Source: Mesorhizobium sophorae (lineage in GTDB: Bacteria > Pseudomonadota > Alphaproteobacteria > Rhizobiales > Rhizobiaceae). From it: DNA of 64,000 nt. Below the pieces are notes generated by a model, which worked only from the letters and a program-made list of their open reading frames with translations, ran no database searches and had not been told where the DNA came from. Where the stretch lies: assembly GCF_002270415.1 (NCBI RefSeq), contig NZ_NNRI01000020.1:1-64000 (forward strand). The letters run 5' to 3'. This document shows positions 43,493 to 52,433 of the stretch, one piece after another (the stretch's first letter is position 1; every line of letters begins with the position of its first letter). Made by a program: the position numbers and the translations under genes.

Positions 43493-44686
43493 TTAGCTTT
43501 GACGCGCCGCCATTAGCAGCCGCTGTGAAAGGACAGCTTCAACACTTTCCGAAGTCTCGACTCCGACAATTGGGCGGCCAGGTTCGATTGTATACTTTAA
43601 CGCCGTACTGCGGTGCATCCGGCTAAACTGATCCAGCGCACAAACACAGGACGCGAGCAGCTTTCTAGTTTCACTGCCGTGGCGCTCGATGACGGGCAAG
43701 ATGGTTGCGAACTTAGGGAAGTCCGCTTTCCCTTCTAGCCAGCTTGGCTGGAGCCCCGAGCCGCCCTTGTCTGGCGACAACCAGCGAAAGACCTCCTGGA
43801 TGCATCCCTGTGGATAGTATTCTGACAACCGATACACATCCATATAGAATTGCGGTTTCTGATGGAAGAGTTCTTCACCGATCAGTAGCACCGAGACCGC
43901 GACGATGCGGGCAGAGAAACGGCCGCTTGGGCCCAGCCTATCCTTGTAAGGGTTTTTTCCGTAAAATACACGAAATTGGCCAAATAGATCGGGCGACATA
44001 CGTTCATAAAAACGCGCCAGAACATAATTTGCTGACTCAAGGCGCTCCACGCATACCGCAAGACATTGACGCGCGTCCGCCCCGACCGCATCACGCAAAG
44101 CGAGTAGAGCGTCTATTGCCGACTGTAATTCACTCTCAATGAGTTGATGGCCAAGGCAAAAATCTCGCTCCTCGACCCCGGCCGACCCGAGGCAATATAC
44201 GCGTGGATCGCTCTGCAACGGATTCGTAAGGATCATATCTTCATAGGAGAGGACATCAATGCTAGGCTGCCGCTGCCGACTTACGCGTGCAAGTTGCCTC
44301 AGTGCCTCTCCCACCGTCAACTCGGCATCAACGGAATGAAGGCCGGCAAACGCAGACATCTGATAAGCACAATTAACGAGATACTGGATATCTGTCTTAG
44401 CGACCCCGAACTCGGATTGGGGCAGATTCAGCAGCTGCGCCTCATAGTCCGTCTCCGCAATCATTGCGTTAATGCTACGCCCAAGTGCCTTAACCGCTTC
44501 ACCAGGTCGTGCACTGGCTTTGATCTCCGCGATACAGTGCGGCAGCTGATCGGCGACAAAATTGCTGAGAGGCCCAAAGGGGCGTTTTCGCTCCCGGCGA
44601 TCAATGCTATCGCTCTGATGAGAAAATATCCCCTGCGCCCGATAAAGCGGCTGTTCCGGCATGGAAAAGGACAACTTGGTGACCAT
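43493..44686 (-). CDS. PrnB-like (DUF1864, heme dioxygenase superfamily) protein
   Basis: 397 residues with no close family obvious at first sight. The order of blocks follows PrnB (monodechloroaminopyrrolnitrin synthase), a member of the indoleamine/tryptophan-dioxygenase superfamily: 'MILTNPLQSDPRVYCLGSAG' (PrnB has a WNP..D..R.YTG block), a helical 'LIESELQSAIDALLALRDAV', 'FYERMSPDLFGQFRVFYG' (PrnB SPQVFYDELRPFYE), 'RLGPSGRFSARIVAVSVLLI' (PrnB YLGPGAVEMPLFVLEHVL), and a C-terminal 'LDQFSRMHRSTALKY' whose His could be the heme ligand. PrnB-like enzymes rearrange indole amino acids. The gene lies 18 bp downstream of a radical SAM gene on the same strand, so the two are probably one operon. 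Fold assignment is by recalled pattern, not a search. Confidence 0.6.
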   Translation of the reverse strand: MVTKLSFSMPEQPLYRAQGIFSHQSDSIDRRERKRPFGPLSNFVADQLPHCIAEIKASARPGEAVKALGRSINAMIAETDYEAQLLNLPQSEFGVAKTDIQYLVNCAYQMSAFAGLHSVDAELTVGEALRQLARVSRQRQPSIDVLSYEDMILTNPLQSDPRVYCLGSAGVEERDFCLGHQLIESELQSAIDALLALRDAVGADARQCLAVCVERLESANYVLARFYERMSPDLFGQFRVFYGKNPYKDRLGPSGRFSARIVAVSVLLIGEELFHQKPQFYMDVYRLSEYYPQGCIQEVFRWLSPDKGGSGLQPSWLEGKADFPKFATILPVIERHGSETRKLLASCVCALDQFSRMHRSTALKYTIEPGRPIVGVETSESVEAVLSQRLLMAARQS

Positions 44687-44704
44687 TGACGAGCGCCCCC
44701 CGAT

Positions 44705-46180
44705 TCACCGAAAGACAGCTTGCATTTCTGCACTTGACCCATATCTCGCCGCCGGCGAGTAATCGTGTTTTTCGAGCAGGTCAGTTCGTTTGTCTGTTAT
44801 TCTGCTATCGTTGTACGCGACCCGCTCAAGCACATTGTCCGAGAAAAACAGCAGCGATATTGCGCCCGAATTGATAATGCCGGCCGCAGTTAATGAAAGC
44901 ACGCCGTCGTTTGAGATGCGGACGAGTCCCGCCTTGCTTAAAAGTTCAAGCTCGCGGCCAAAGTATTTTTCAATCGACACTCCAAATTGTCCCTCGAAGC
45001 GGGAGAGCGACACCCCGCTGCTTCGCAAGGCAAACATCAATGTTCTGCGCATGAGATCGTCGTGCGACAGTACAGCACCTTTCCACACTGGTTTTTCGCC
45101 CGCTTCAACTCTAGATAGATAGCGATCTAAATCTGCTTCGTTATAGAACTGGCACTGGCTCATGTAGCCAAATCCGCCAAGCCCAAACGGAACAAGATTA
45201 TTGTCGTTCCAGGAATCGTATTTGCGACGCTGTTGAACGGAGTGTGGCTGCGGCCTCTTAGTCCAGTAGAAAATCGGTCCATGTCGATAGCCAAGGCTGG
45301 TGAGGATGTGCTCCGCCATGAAATGCATTACGATGCGCTCCTTAGCTCCCGCGAATTGATATCGTCCTCTTGCCAATTGGCGAGCTATGGGATCCGTCGA
45401 TTTAAACATCAATGGGAATATATTGAACTTCTCTATTCCCATGTCCAATAGGCCGATAAGTGAGTCGTACCAGCTCCGGAGCGTTTGCTCCGGCAACCCA
45501 TACATCAAGTCAAGGGATAGATTCTCAGCGCCCATATCATTAAGTAATTTTACGGTCCTGACCACCTCATCTACACCATGCCCACGGTTTAATATGCGCA
45601 AAATATTTCGATCCAGAGTTTGAACGCCAAGAACGAGGCGATTTACACCGCCACTAAGTAAAGTGGACACGCGATCCGCAGCATCATCATGCTTTACAAG
45701 TGAGGGATGCAATTCGAAACTCACTTCGGATTTCGATAAATCAAATCGCTTGTTGATTATACCAAACAGCGTTTTTAGTTGATGGTTGGTCAAAAATGAG
45801 GGGGTGCCACCCCCAAAAAAAGCAGTCTCAATAGCTTTGCCAGCGAGCGCCGCGTCTGACCAACTCATCTCTTTATCTAAGGCCGACAAATATCGTTCCA
45901 CTCGCTCGGAGGATGGATTGATTTCCTTGGCGAAGTGGCAAAAGGTGCAATGCTGATTACAGAAAGGAATGTGGAAATAGAGGTCGATCGATGAGGCAAT
46001 CTGAGCCAACAATTGCTCGCTACTCAGGTTGCTCATTGCCTTGAGGGGAGGATATGTACCAACGAGATAATCGTTGTGCGTGTCAAGATGCAAATTTTGC
46101 GACCTCAGCATATCTAGATTGATGTCGTACGAACGATCGATCGCAAGTTCCAAGGCCTCGGAATAGCTCGGCGCGTGCAT
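44705..46180 (-). CDS. HemW/HemN-like radical SAM protein
   Basis: 491 residues. The cluster motif is 'YFHIPFCNQHCTFCHF' (C74, C78, C81: CxxxCxxC). The following residue pair is HF, so the fourth Cys of HemN is absent, as in HemW and ChuW/HutW. The SAM-binding 'AFFGGGTPSFLT' (about 122), 'NRLVLGVQTLDRNILRILNR' and 'NLSLDLMYGLPEQTLRSW' follow, then a HemN_C-like winged domain ('FALRSSGVSLSRFEGQFGVS'). An N-terminal extension of about 65 residues includes 'TYPPLKAM', which also occurs in class C radical SAM methyltransferases. AAGGAG precedes the ATG. A perfect FixK box lies 178 bp upstream. Reaction unknown: heme-chaperone-like, or radical methyl or alkyl transfer in a biosynthetic pathway. 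Confidence 0.85.
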   Translation of the reverse strand: MHAPSYSEALELAIDRSYDINLDMLRSQNLHLDTHNDYLVGTYPPLKAMSNLSSEQLLAQIASSIDLYFHIPFCNQHCTFCHFAKEINPSSERVERYLSALDKEMSWSDAALAGKAIETAFFGGGTPSFLTNHQLKTLFGIINKRFDLSKSEVSFELHPSLVKHDDAADRVSTLLSGGVNRLVLGVQTLDRNILRILNRGHGVDEVVRTVKLLNDMGAENLSLDLMYGLPEQTLRSWYDSLIGLLDMGIEKFNIFPLMFKSTDPIARQLARGRYQFAGAKERIVMHFMAEHILTSLGYRHGPIFYWTKRPQPHSVQQRRKYDSWNDNNLVPFGLGGFGYMSQCQFYNEADLDRYLSRVEAGEKPVWKGAVLSHDDLMRRTLMFALRSSGVSLSRFEGQFGVSIEKYFGRELELLSKAGLVRISNDGVLSLTAAGIINSGAISLLFFSDNVLERVAYNDSRITDKRTDLLEKHDYSPAARYGSSAEMQAVFR

Positions 46181-46357
46181 TCTTTAGGACTCCTTAAGCT
46201 TTCGTGTGGAGGTGATGCGTGATGTGCATTCGCGCTACTACATCGGTGTTTTCTGCTTGGGCCAAGCAGTGCATTTCGATCAGCGATCCGTATTCCTCCC
46301 AGTTGATGCGGCAAAGGCTCTGGCGGGAACGCGCTCAACAGCGCAGCGTCTATGGCA

Positions 46358-46371
46358 TTGATTTAGATCAA
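46358..46371. promoter_or_regulatory. FixK/FNR box (anaerobox)
   Basis: TTGATTTAGATCAA is a perfect TTGAT-N4-ATCAA palindrome, the rhizobial FixK/FnrN/FNR binding site. It lies 178 bp upstream of the leftward radical SAM gene. To its right, GAGGAGG (46374-46380) precedes a possible TTG-initiated peptide of 35 codons (46387-46491, LNYCGDWETARGRADPL...), which could be the start of a lost target gene. Confidence 0.75.
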
Positions 46372-46781
46372 TCGAGGAGGTTTCATTTGAACTATTGCGG
46401 CGACTGGGAGACCGCGCGCGGTCGTGCGGATCCACTACCGCCTCCTCGCAATAGACATGCCAACAAAGACTTTTGTGCGGACCTTGCCTGAAAGACTGGA
46501 AAACCAGTGCATCGCATCGCCGCGCCGACTGCGCCTCAAAGTCGGCTTTCGGACATACGCGTCTTCAACCGGACACGGCTGAACACGACATCTTCACTTT
46601 CCTGAAGAAGCTATTTATCCGCCTACCGGCAGCAGAACAGTCTGGCATCCGCCTTGCGCAAAATCGGGCGCATCGAACGGATAGTGTTCACCTTACAATG
46701 GTTTGAGGATCCGCTCTTGGGCAACTCGGGTAGCGTCGCCTTAAAATGTTGAAGGGCGCAGCAAAGGATTGCGGCCCCTGT
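46372..46781. other. Mostly non-coding stretch between the FixK box and the IS6 fragment
   Basis: Apart from the 35-codon frame after GAGGAGG (46387-46491), nothing here resembles a gene. 46490-46780 has no motif I recognise. Confidence 0.4.
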
Positions 46782-47076
46782 TCATGCGGCGCTCGACAAG
46801 GCGATATCGTTCCAGACGGCCATAGCGGCAGCACGAATATCGCGATGACCGGCAGCTGTCAGATGTTTGCGGTGAAGGTTGAAGAGGTTGGCGATCGGGC
46901 CGTGGATGGAGATGAAGCGCTGGTATTGCCCCGCCGACTTGAACCGGATCATGCCTCGCTCTCGTCGTCGAACAGCCATATGCGAGTTCTCCGCCCGGTT
47001 ATTGAGAGCTTTGTGCGAACGATGCTCGACACCGGGCATGATTTCCCTCTTGGCTGCGTCGTAGGATCTGAGCCTG
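46782..47076 (-). pseudogene. IS6-family transposase C-terminal fragment
   Basis: Leftward frame: LRSYDAAKREIMPGVEHRSH, then 'ALNNRAENSHMAVRRRERGM' and 'RFISIHGPIANLFNLHRKHL', the conserved end of IS6 (IS26-like) transposases. It has no start; the 5' part is cut at 47077 where IS5 copy 2 begins. Confidence 0.85.
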
Positions 47077-47813
47077 TTAATATCTGCTTCAAAAAGAAGT
47101 GAGTGATTTCAGCGGGTTGTGATTCAGTCGGATTGCTGAGATTCGACGGAGATCACGATGCCCTGGACCGAAACCACTCGCCCTCACTATGAACGGCGCT
47201 GCCCGCGCTACGCAAGCGACCTGACGAACGCGGAGTGGGCGCTGATCGAGCCGCTGATGCCGGCGCCGAACCGGATCGGCCGCCCCCGCAAGACGGACCT
47301 GCGCGAGGTTGTGAACGCGCTGCTTTACATGGCTTCGTCGGGCGGAGCATGGCGGCTTCTGCCCAAGGACTTCCCCTCGTTCTCGACGGTGCAGAAATAC
47401 TTCTGGCACTGGCGCGACGAAGGATTGCTGCGCACCATCAACAACGAACTCGTCATGGCGGCGCGCGAACGGGAAGGCCGGGAGGCGAGCCCGTCCGCCG
47501 GCGTCATCGACAGCCAGAGCGTGAAAACCACCGAAAGCGGCGGCGTTCGTGGCTTCGACGCCGGCAAGAAGATCATGGGCCGCAAACGGCACATCGTCGT
47601 CGACACGCTGGGCCTGCTGGTCGGCGTCGTCGTTCACGCCGCCGACATTCAGGACCGCGACGGCGCCCCGGCCGTCCTGAAATCCATCCTCAAGCGCTGG
47701 CCGTGGCTGCGCCGTGTCTTTGCCGATGGCGGCTATGCGGGGCCGAAACTGCGCGGCGCCCTGCAAAAGCTCGGAACGTTCACGATGGAGATCGTCAAGC
47801 GGTCGGACAGCGC
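47077..47813 (+). mobile_element. IS5-family insertion sequence, 3'-truncated copy 2
   Basis: Starts with the same TCTGCTTCAAAAAGAAGTGA leader as copy 1. It encodes the first 219 residues of the same transposase (from 47158), both D residues included ('AGVIDSQSVKTTESGG', 'RVFADGGYAGPKLRG'), up to 'EIVKRSDSA'. The match ends at about 47813 and the E block is lost. The sequence to the right is a different transposase fragment. Not functional. Confidence 0.88.
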
Positions 47814-47819
47814 GCAGTC

Positions 47820-48405
47820 GGCTTCTGACGATGAGCGCGGCGACAATCGACCGTGTTCTTCGCGGGGCTCGAGAGACCGCCGGAGGACGGGCACGGCGCC
47901 GCAGCGCGGTATCCACGGCGCTACGACGGAGCATTCCGATTCGTACTTTCTCCGACTGGCAGGACCCCTCCGCCCGGATTTGTCGAGGCTGACCTGGTGG
48001 CGCACAGTGGACCGGTGACGAGCGGCAGCTTTTATTCAAACGCTTTGTCTCACCGGCATTGCGAGCGGGTGGACGGAATGCGCTCCCCTGCTTGTCCGCG
48101 AGCAGAAGCTGCTGAGCGAGTGCGGCGGCTCCTGCCATTCAAACTTCTCGGGTTCGATACGGACAATGACAGCGTGTTCCTGAATGAGACTGTGCGCGAT
48201 TACTGCCGGGACGGTGGCATCGAGTTCACCCGCTGCCGGCCTTACCGCAAGAATGACCAGGCATTTGTCGAGCAGAAGAACGGCGCCGTTGTTCGCCGCA
48301 TTGTCGGCTATCGCCGGCTGGAGGGACTTGAAGCCGCCGCAGCGCTCGCGCAGCTCTATTCGACGGTACGGCTGTTCGTGAACTTCTTCCAGCCGTCGTT
48401 CAAGC
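47820..48405 (+). pseudogene. Integrase-core (rve) transposase fragment
   Basis: Reads, with two compensating frameshifts (about 48035 and 48120): 'PGFVEADLVAHSGPVTSGSF' (first D), then in another frame 'QTLCLTGIASGWTECAPLLV', then 'LLGFDTDNDSVFLNETVRDY' (second D) and 'KNDQAFVEQKNGAVVRRIVG' (E), ending FFQPSFKL. Neither end of the element is present. It is an rve-domain transposase, IS481/IS3-like or unclassified; the exact family is not clear to me. Confidence 0.75.
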
Positions 48406-48409
48406 TGAC

Positions 48410-49126
48410 ATGCTTAAGGCCGAGCTCGTGGCAAGCCCTGGCGAAGGTTTTCGACCTGTAGCAGGAGCCGTTGTCGGTCATGACGCGGGCAATGACGACG
48501 CCGAGGCCGGCGTAGTAGGCCACCGCCGCCTTGAGGAAGGCGACGGCGCTTTCCTTCTTCTCGTCGGGGAGGATTTGCGAGAAGGCGATGCGAGAGGCGT
48601 CGTCGATGCAGACATGAACGAACTCCCATCCCGCGCCGCGCGACTTGCCCTTTTGTGGATCGCCGGTAATGCGGTGCCCGACCTGGCTGAAGCGGCCGAG
48701 CTTCTTGATGTCGATGTGGATCATCTCGCCGGGGTGCTCGCGCTCGTAGCGCCGGATCGGTTCGGCAGGCTCAATGTCCTTCAGCCGCGACAGCCCGGCT
48801 CGCTTCAGTACCCGGCTGACGGTGGCGCACGACACACCAACCTCCAGGGCGATGTGCTGGCCGGTCAGCCGCTGGCGGCGCAATGCCACGATGCGCCCGG
48901 CCACCGCCTGTCCGGTCATGCCCGGCATGACATGGGGCCGCGACGAGCGGTCGGCCATGCCGGCCCGTCCCTCGGCCGTGTAGCGCTCGACCCGGCGCGT
49001 CACGATCTTCGCCGACACACCATACGTCCGCGCCGCATCGGCTTTGGAGAGGCGGCCTTCAACGACCGACAGCGCCATTTCCTCTCGACGCAGGGGCGTG
49101 AGACGGGCATTCTTGTGGATGTTCAT
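48410..49126 (-). pseudogene. IS481-family transposase, 3' truncated
   Basis: Starts at MNIHKNARLTPLRREEMALS (ATG 49126). An HTH follows ('VVEGRLSKADAARTYGVSAK'), then 'RRYEREHPGEMIHIDIKKLG' (first D) and 'VIARVMTDNGSCYRSKTFAR' (second D), with the GHRITG block between. After 'ACHELGLKH' the frame runs into the neighbouring fragment, so the catalytic Glu and the C-terminus are lost. The left IS end TGTGAGCTTTCAGGAGGTTG (minus strand) is intact at 49210. Confidence 0.85.
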
Positions 49127-49374
49127 TCGGACCCTCCGGTGAGTGCTGAAGCTTGGTAACTCCAGTCTCCCCGGTCCGGTCCGAATGGACAACCTCCTGA
49201 AAGCTCACAGCTAGGCGGGCAGGCCCGGGATCATTTGGTGTCTGCGACGCTCGTATGGTTTACGCCGGTCATCCCTGGCCGGAAATCATATCGAGCGGTG
49301 AAAATGAGGATCCTTGATCCCGCCGAAGTGTTAGCGTCCGGCGAACGCATTTTCGCGCGCTCGATTGGCCGAAT

Positions 49375-49680
49375 CTATGGGACGCGCTTCACCTCATCGA
49401 CCATGACACGGTCGATCATCTCAGGATCGCATTGTTCATCGACGAGGAACTGGCGGATTCCACCATCCCACGTCCGTATGTCGGCGAGGAGACTTTGAAG
49501 GTCGTCGATACCATTCTGGGTTAGACCCTTCGTGCCATCTTCAGTGCCATCGCGCACATAAACCAATTCGCCCTCGGCGATATTGTCCGAGTTGGCGGTC
49601 ACCTCCTCGATGAGTTCGAGGTTCTCGCCGATCATGCTGGCGACTTCTTTCAGCGTATAGATGAACCTTGAACGTGCCAT
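49375..49680 (-). CDS. Hypothetical protein carried downstream of IS66 tnpC
   Basis: 101 residues from MARSRFIYTLKEVASMIGEN. The ATG overlaps the tnpC stop by one base pair set (ATGA), so it is coupled to tnpC. Acidic, with 'IAEGELVYVRDGTEDGTKGL' and 'LLADIRTWDGGIRQFLVDEQ'. Small proteins at this place are a recurring passenger of IS66-type elements; function unknown. Confidence 0.65.
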   Translation of the reverse strand: MARSRFIYTLKEVASMIGENLELIEEVTANSDNIAEGELVYVRDGTEDGTKGLTQNGIDDLQSLLADIRTWDGGIRQFLVDEQCDPEMIDRVMVDEVKRVP

Positions 49681-51243
49681 CACGCAGCCTCGCATCGGTC
49701 TTTCGCCGGCGTCCAAAGCCACGGCAGTAATTCCTGGAGGCGGTCCTTGGGGTGATCCTGTATCCGGGTCAGGACGTCTTTCAGATAGATCTCTGGATTG
49801 TGGCCATGGAGTTTGGCAGTCTCAATGATGGTCAGGATATTGGCGATGCGCTCACCGCCCTTGTCTGACCCGGCAAATAGCCAGTTTTTTCTTCCGATTC
49901 CAAGCGGTCTCATGGCGCGCTCGGCTATATTGTTGTCGATCTCAACACGGCCATCGTCGATGTAAACGCTCAACGCTGCCCACCGCGAGAGGGCATATCG
50001 CATCGCTTCAGCCAGCTTCTGCTTCTGTGGCAGCGTCGAAAGCGTGGCCTCGATCCAGACCTTCAGCTCTCCCAGTATGGGCTTGGCATGTTGTTGGCGC
50101 AGTTTGCGTCGCTCGTCGGCAGGCATGCCGCGGATGCGATCCTCGATATCGTAGAGCGCACCGATGCGCGACAGTGCCTCGTCGGCGATCGGAGATGGCT
50201 TCAGCTTGATCACATCGTGGAACTTGCGGCGCGAATGCGCCATGCAGGCGGCCTCGACGATCTGGTTGCCGTAGAGCTTCTTGTAACCTCCATAGCCATC
50301 AGCATGCGTGACGCCGCTGAAGTTTGCGAGGTGGTCAGCCGGATGCACGCCCTTTCGGTCGGGGCTATAGTAATAGGCGATTGCTCCGGGAGTGGGATCT
50401 TGATAACCGCTGCCATCGAAGACATAGACCCACCCTGCCAGTTTTTGTCTTTCCTCGCCCAGGGTCGAGAACATCGACCGGGGTATCGTCCGTATTTATT
50501 CGGTCAAGCGCGGCGATGTGCGCCCTGATAGCCAAGACGAGCGGCGCAAGCAAAACGGACACGCGGCCAACCCAGTCCGCCATGACAGAGCGAGAGATGC
50601 CAATCCCCAGCCGGTCGTACATCTCGGATAGGCGGTAGAGAGGGATATGATCGTCGAATTTGGCGACCATGATATGGGCGAGCAATCCCGGTCCGGGCTT
50701 GCCGCGTTCGATCGGCAGGGTCGGCATCTCACCCGCTACCGTCGTGTCGCACTCCCTGCAGATCATGCGCTTTTCGACATGACGGACAATCTTGATGGAC
50801 GCCGGCACGTGCTCCATCACCTGGACCACCTTGTCTGCGGCCTTCAGGAACGATGTGCCTCCGCACGTCGGACAATTGCAGGGCGCGGCATAGACCAGCT
50901 CTTCGGTGGGAAGACCATCGGGCAACGGTTTGCGCTTCGGCTTGTCCGGGGTGTCGTTCAACTCCGGCAAAGGAGCTTTCCCGGAGCGCATCTCAGCCTC
51001 GGCACGAGAGGCCTCGATCTCCTCCAGCATCAGTTCGAATTGTTCGATTTTCCGGTCGATCTTTTCCGAAGAGGCGCCATGCTGCCGATGGCGGAGCAGT
51101 TCCAGTTGCGCGCGCAGAAGCCCGATAATGGAGTCGCGCTTGATGACTTCGGCTTCCTGGCTCTCAAGTTTCGCCGCCTGTTCAGCGACGAGCGCGCGCA
51201 AAACAGATAGCTCGTCCTGACTGTCCAGCGGCGTTGTTTCCAT
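49680..51243 (-). pseudogene. tnpC: IS66 transposase TnpC with one frameshift
   Basis: The N-terminal frame (start 51243, METTPLDSQDELSVLRALVA) has the leucine zipper, 'APCNCPTCGGTSFLKAADKV' zinc finger, 'HVEKRMICRECDTTVAGEMP' and the catalytic 'LDRINTDDTPVDVLDPGRGK' region. Near 50431 the frame shifts. The other frame then continues with 'LAGWVYVFDGSGYQDPTPGA', 'MAHSRRKFHDVIKLKPSPIA' and 'GRVEIDNNIAERAMRPLGIG', ending at 49680. A single-base indel in the GGCAGGGTGGG run explains it (mutation, or a sequencing error). If the sequence is right, the transposase is not made whole. Confidence 0.88.
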
Positions 51244-51315
51244 ACCCGCAAACGTAGCCGATTTGCCCCTAACGCGCCAGCATTATGCCCCGGATGTCCT
51301 TGCAGAATATAGCTT

Positions 51316-51663
51316 TTAACCCGTTCGTCCGGGAGCAGAAGTCCACGCAGGTCGGCGCCAGTCGATCCCCTCAACAAGCATCGACAACTGAGCTTGCGTC
51401 AGATGCGCAACTCCATCTTTCGCCGTCGGCCAGGGAAAGTATCCGCGTTCCAAAATTTTGTAAAACAGGCAAAACCCTTGGCCATCCCACCATAAAAGTT
51501 TGATCCGATCAGCGCGTTTTCCGCGGAAGCCGAAGATTGCGCCGGAGCCCGGCGCCTCCTTAATAGCCGCCTCGACAAGCGCCGACAGTCCATCAATGCC
51601 ACGCCGCATGTCGGTCACCCCGCAGGCCAGATAGACCCGCACATTCCCAGAAGGCCCGATCAT
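51316..51663 (-). CDS. tnpB: IS66 accessory protein TnpB
   Basis: 115 residues from MIGPSGNVRVYLACGVTDMR, whose ATG overlaps the tnpA stop by 4 bp. The IS66 Orf2 signature is clear: 'MRRGIDGLSALVEAAIKEAP', 'GAIFGFRGKRADRIKLLWWD', 'GQGFCLFYKILERGYFPWP'. Required with TnpA for transposition of IS66 elements. Confidence 0.93.
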   Translation of the reverse strand: MIGPSGNVRVYLACGVTDMRRGIDGLSALVEAAIKEAPGSGAIFGFRGKRADRIKLLWWDGQGFCLFYKILERGYFPWPTAKDGVAHLTQAQLSMLVEGIDWRRPAWTSAPGRTG

Positions 51664-52022
51664 GCCGCCTCCACGCAAGCGATCAACGACCCGAGCATCC
51701 TTAGCTCCACGTCAGCCGGAACCCTCAAACACCGACCGTTTCGTAGCGAGATCTCGATGACCGCTGGCGCCGGTGGCGTGTCAGGTGCCTGGGTAGCGCT
51801 CACCTCCTCGGTGATTTCCACCGGAAGGAACATCGCTGGTCGACCAACATAGCTGAAGGACTGCCGCCACAAACGGATCTGGCCAGGATGAATGTCATGC
51901 CGGCGAGCCACATCACCAATGCGAACACCAGGTTGATCCGCTTCTGTCAATATCCTCAGTTTCGCCTCGTCCGACCACCGACGCCTACGCTCAGTGCCGG
52001 ACATGATCTCCATGCGAGCCAT
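51660..52022 (-). CDS. tnpA: IS66 accessory protein TnpA
   Basis: 120 residues from MARMEIMSGTERRRRWSDEA. Helix-turn-helix of the transposase_8 type ('KLRILTEADQPGVRIGDVAR', 'RHDIHPGQIRLWRQSFS'). First gene of the IS66 tnpA-tnpB-tnpC operon. A start 33 bp upstream is possible. Confidence 0.92.
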   Translation of the reverse strand: MARMEIMSGTERRRRWSDEAKLRILTEADQPGVRIGDVARRHDIHPGQIRLWRQSFSYVGRPAMFLPVEITEEVSATQAPDTPPAPAVIEISLRNGRCLRVPADVELRMLGSLIACVEAA

Positions 52023-52045
52023 GCAACCTCTTCGATCTGGTATTA

Positions 52046-52417
52046 ATGTCAGCACTAATGCTGGTTCTAATGCCAGAACATCGCCCGATTTGCGCGATCA
52101 GCAAAATCCGCTCGCCGGACGCTTACGCCGAAGTTGCCGGGCTTGGCGTATCCGCCGATGCCTGGCAACCGGACGGGAACCAGACAAATCGCGGAACCGT
52201 CTTCACCCGGGTGTGGAGCGGCGCGCAGGCCGCGGTCGTCGCCGAAGGCATGAGCTTGCGCCTGAAAATTCAAAGAGATGCCGATCCGGCCGCGCCGGTC
52301 GACGAGTTGGTGCCATTTGGCCTCGCGGTCTCTCTCGCAATGCCCGGTGAGATTCGGCTCTATGATCAAGTGCGGGCCCGCGTTCAGCCGCGTCCGGCGC
52401 AACGTGCCGCTCCATAA
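52046..52417 (+). CDS. Probable C-terminal fragment of a larger unknown protein
   Basis: 123 codons open from near the IS66 end to a stop 17 bp before the IS30. The later two-thirds are well patterned: 'GTVFTRVWSGAQAAVVAEGM', 'LRLKIQRDADPAAPVDELVP', 'FGLAVSLAMPGEIRLYDQVR'. This resembles the beta-rich tail of some S8-family peptidases from defence-type loci, a weak memory-based likeness. The 5' part would have been lost to the IS66 insertion. Treat as a remnant. Confidence 0.35.
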   Translation: MSALMLVLMPEHRPICAISKIRSPDAYAEVAGLGVSADAWQPDGNQTNRGTVFTRVWSGAQAAVVAEGMSLRLKIQRDADPAAPVDELVPFGLAVSLAMPGEIRLYDQVRARVQPRPAQRAAP

Positions 52418-52433
52418 TGCAACCGATAAACAA

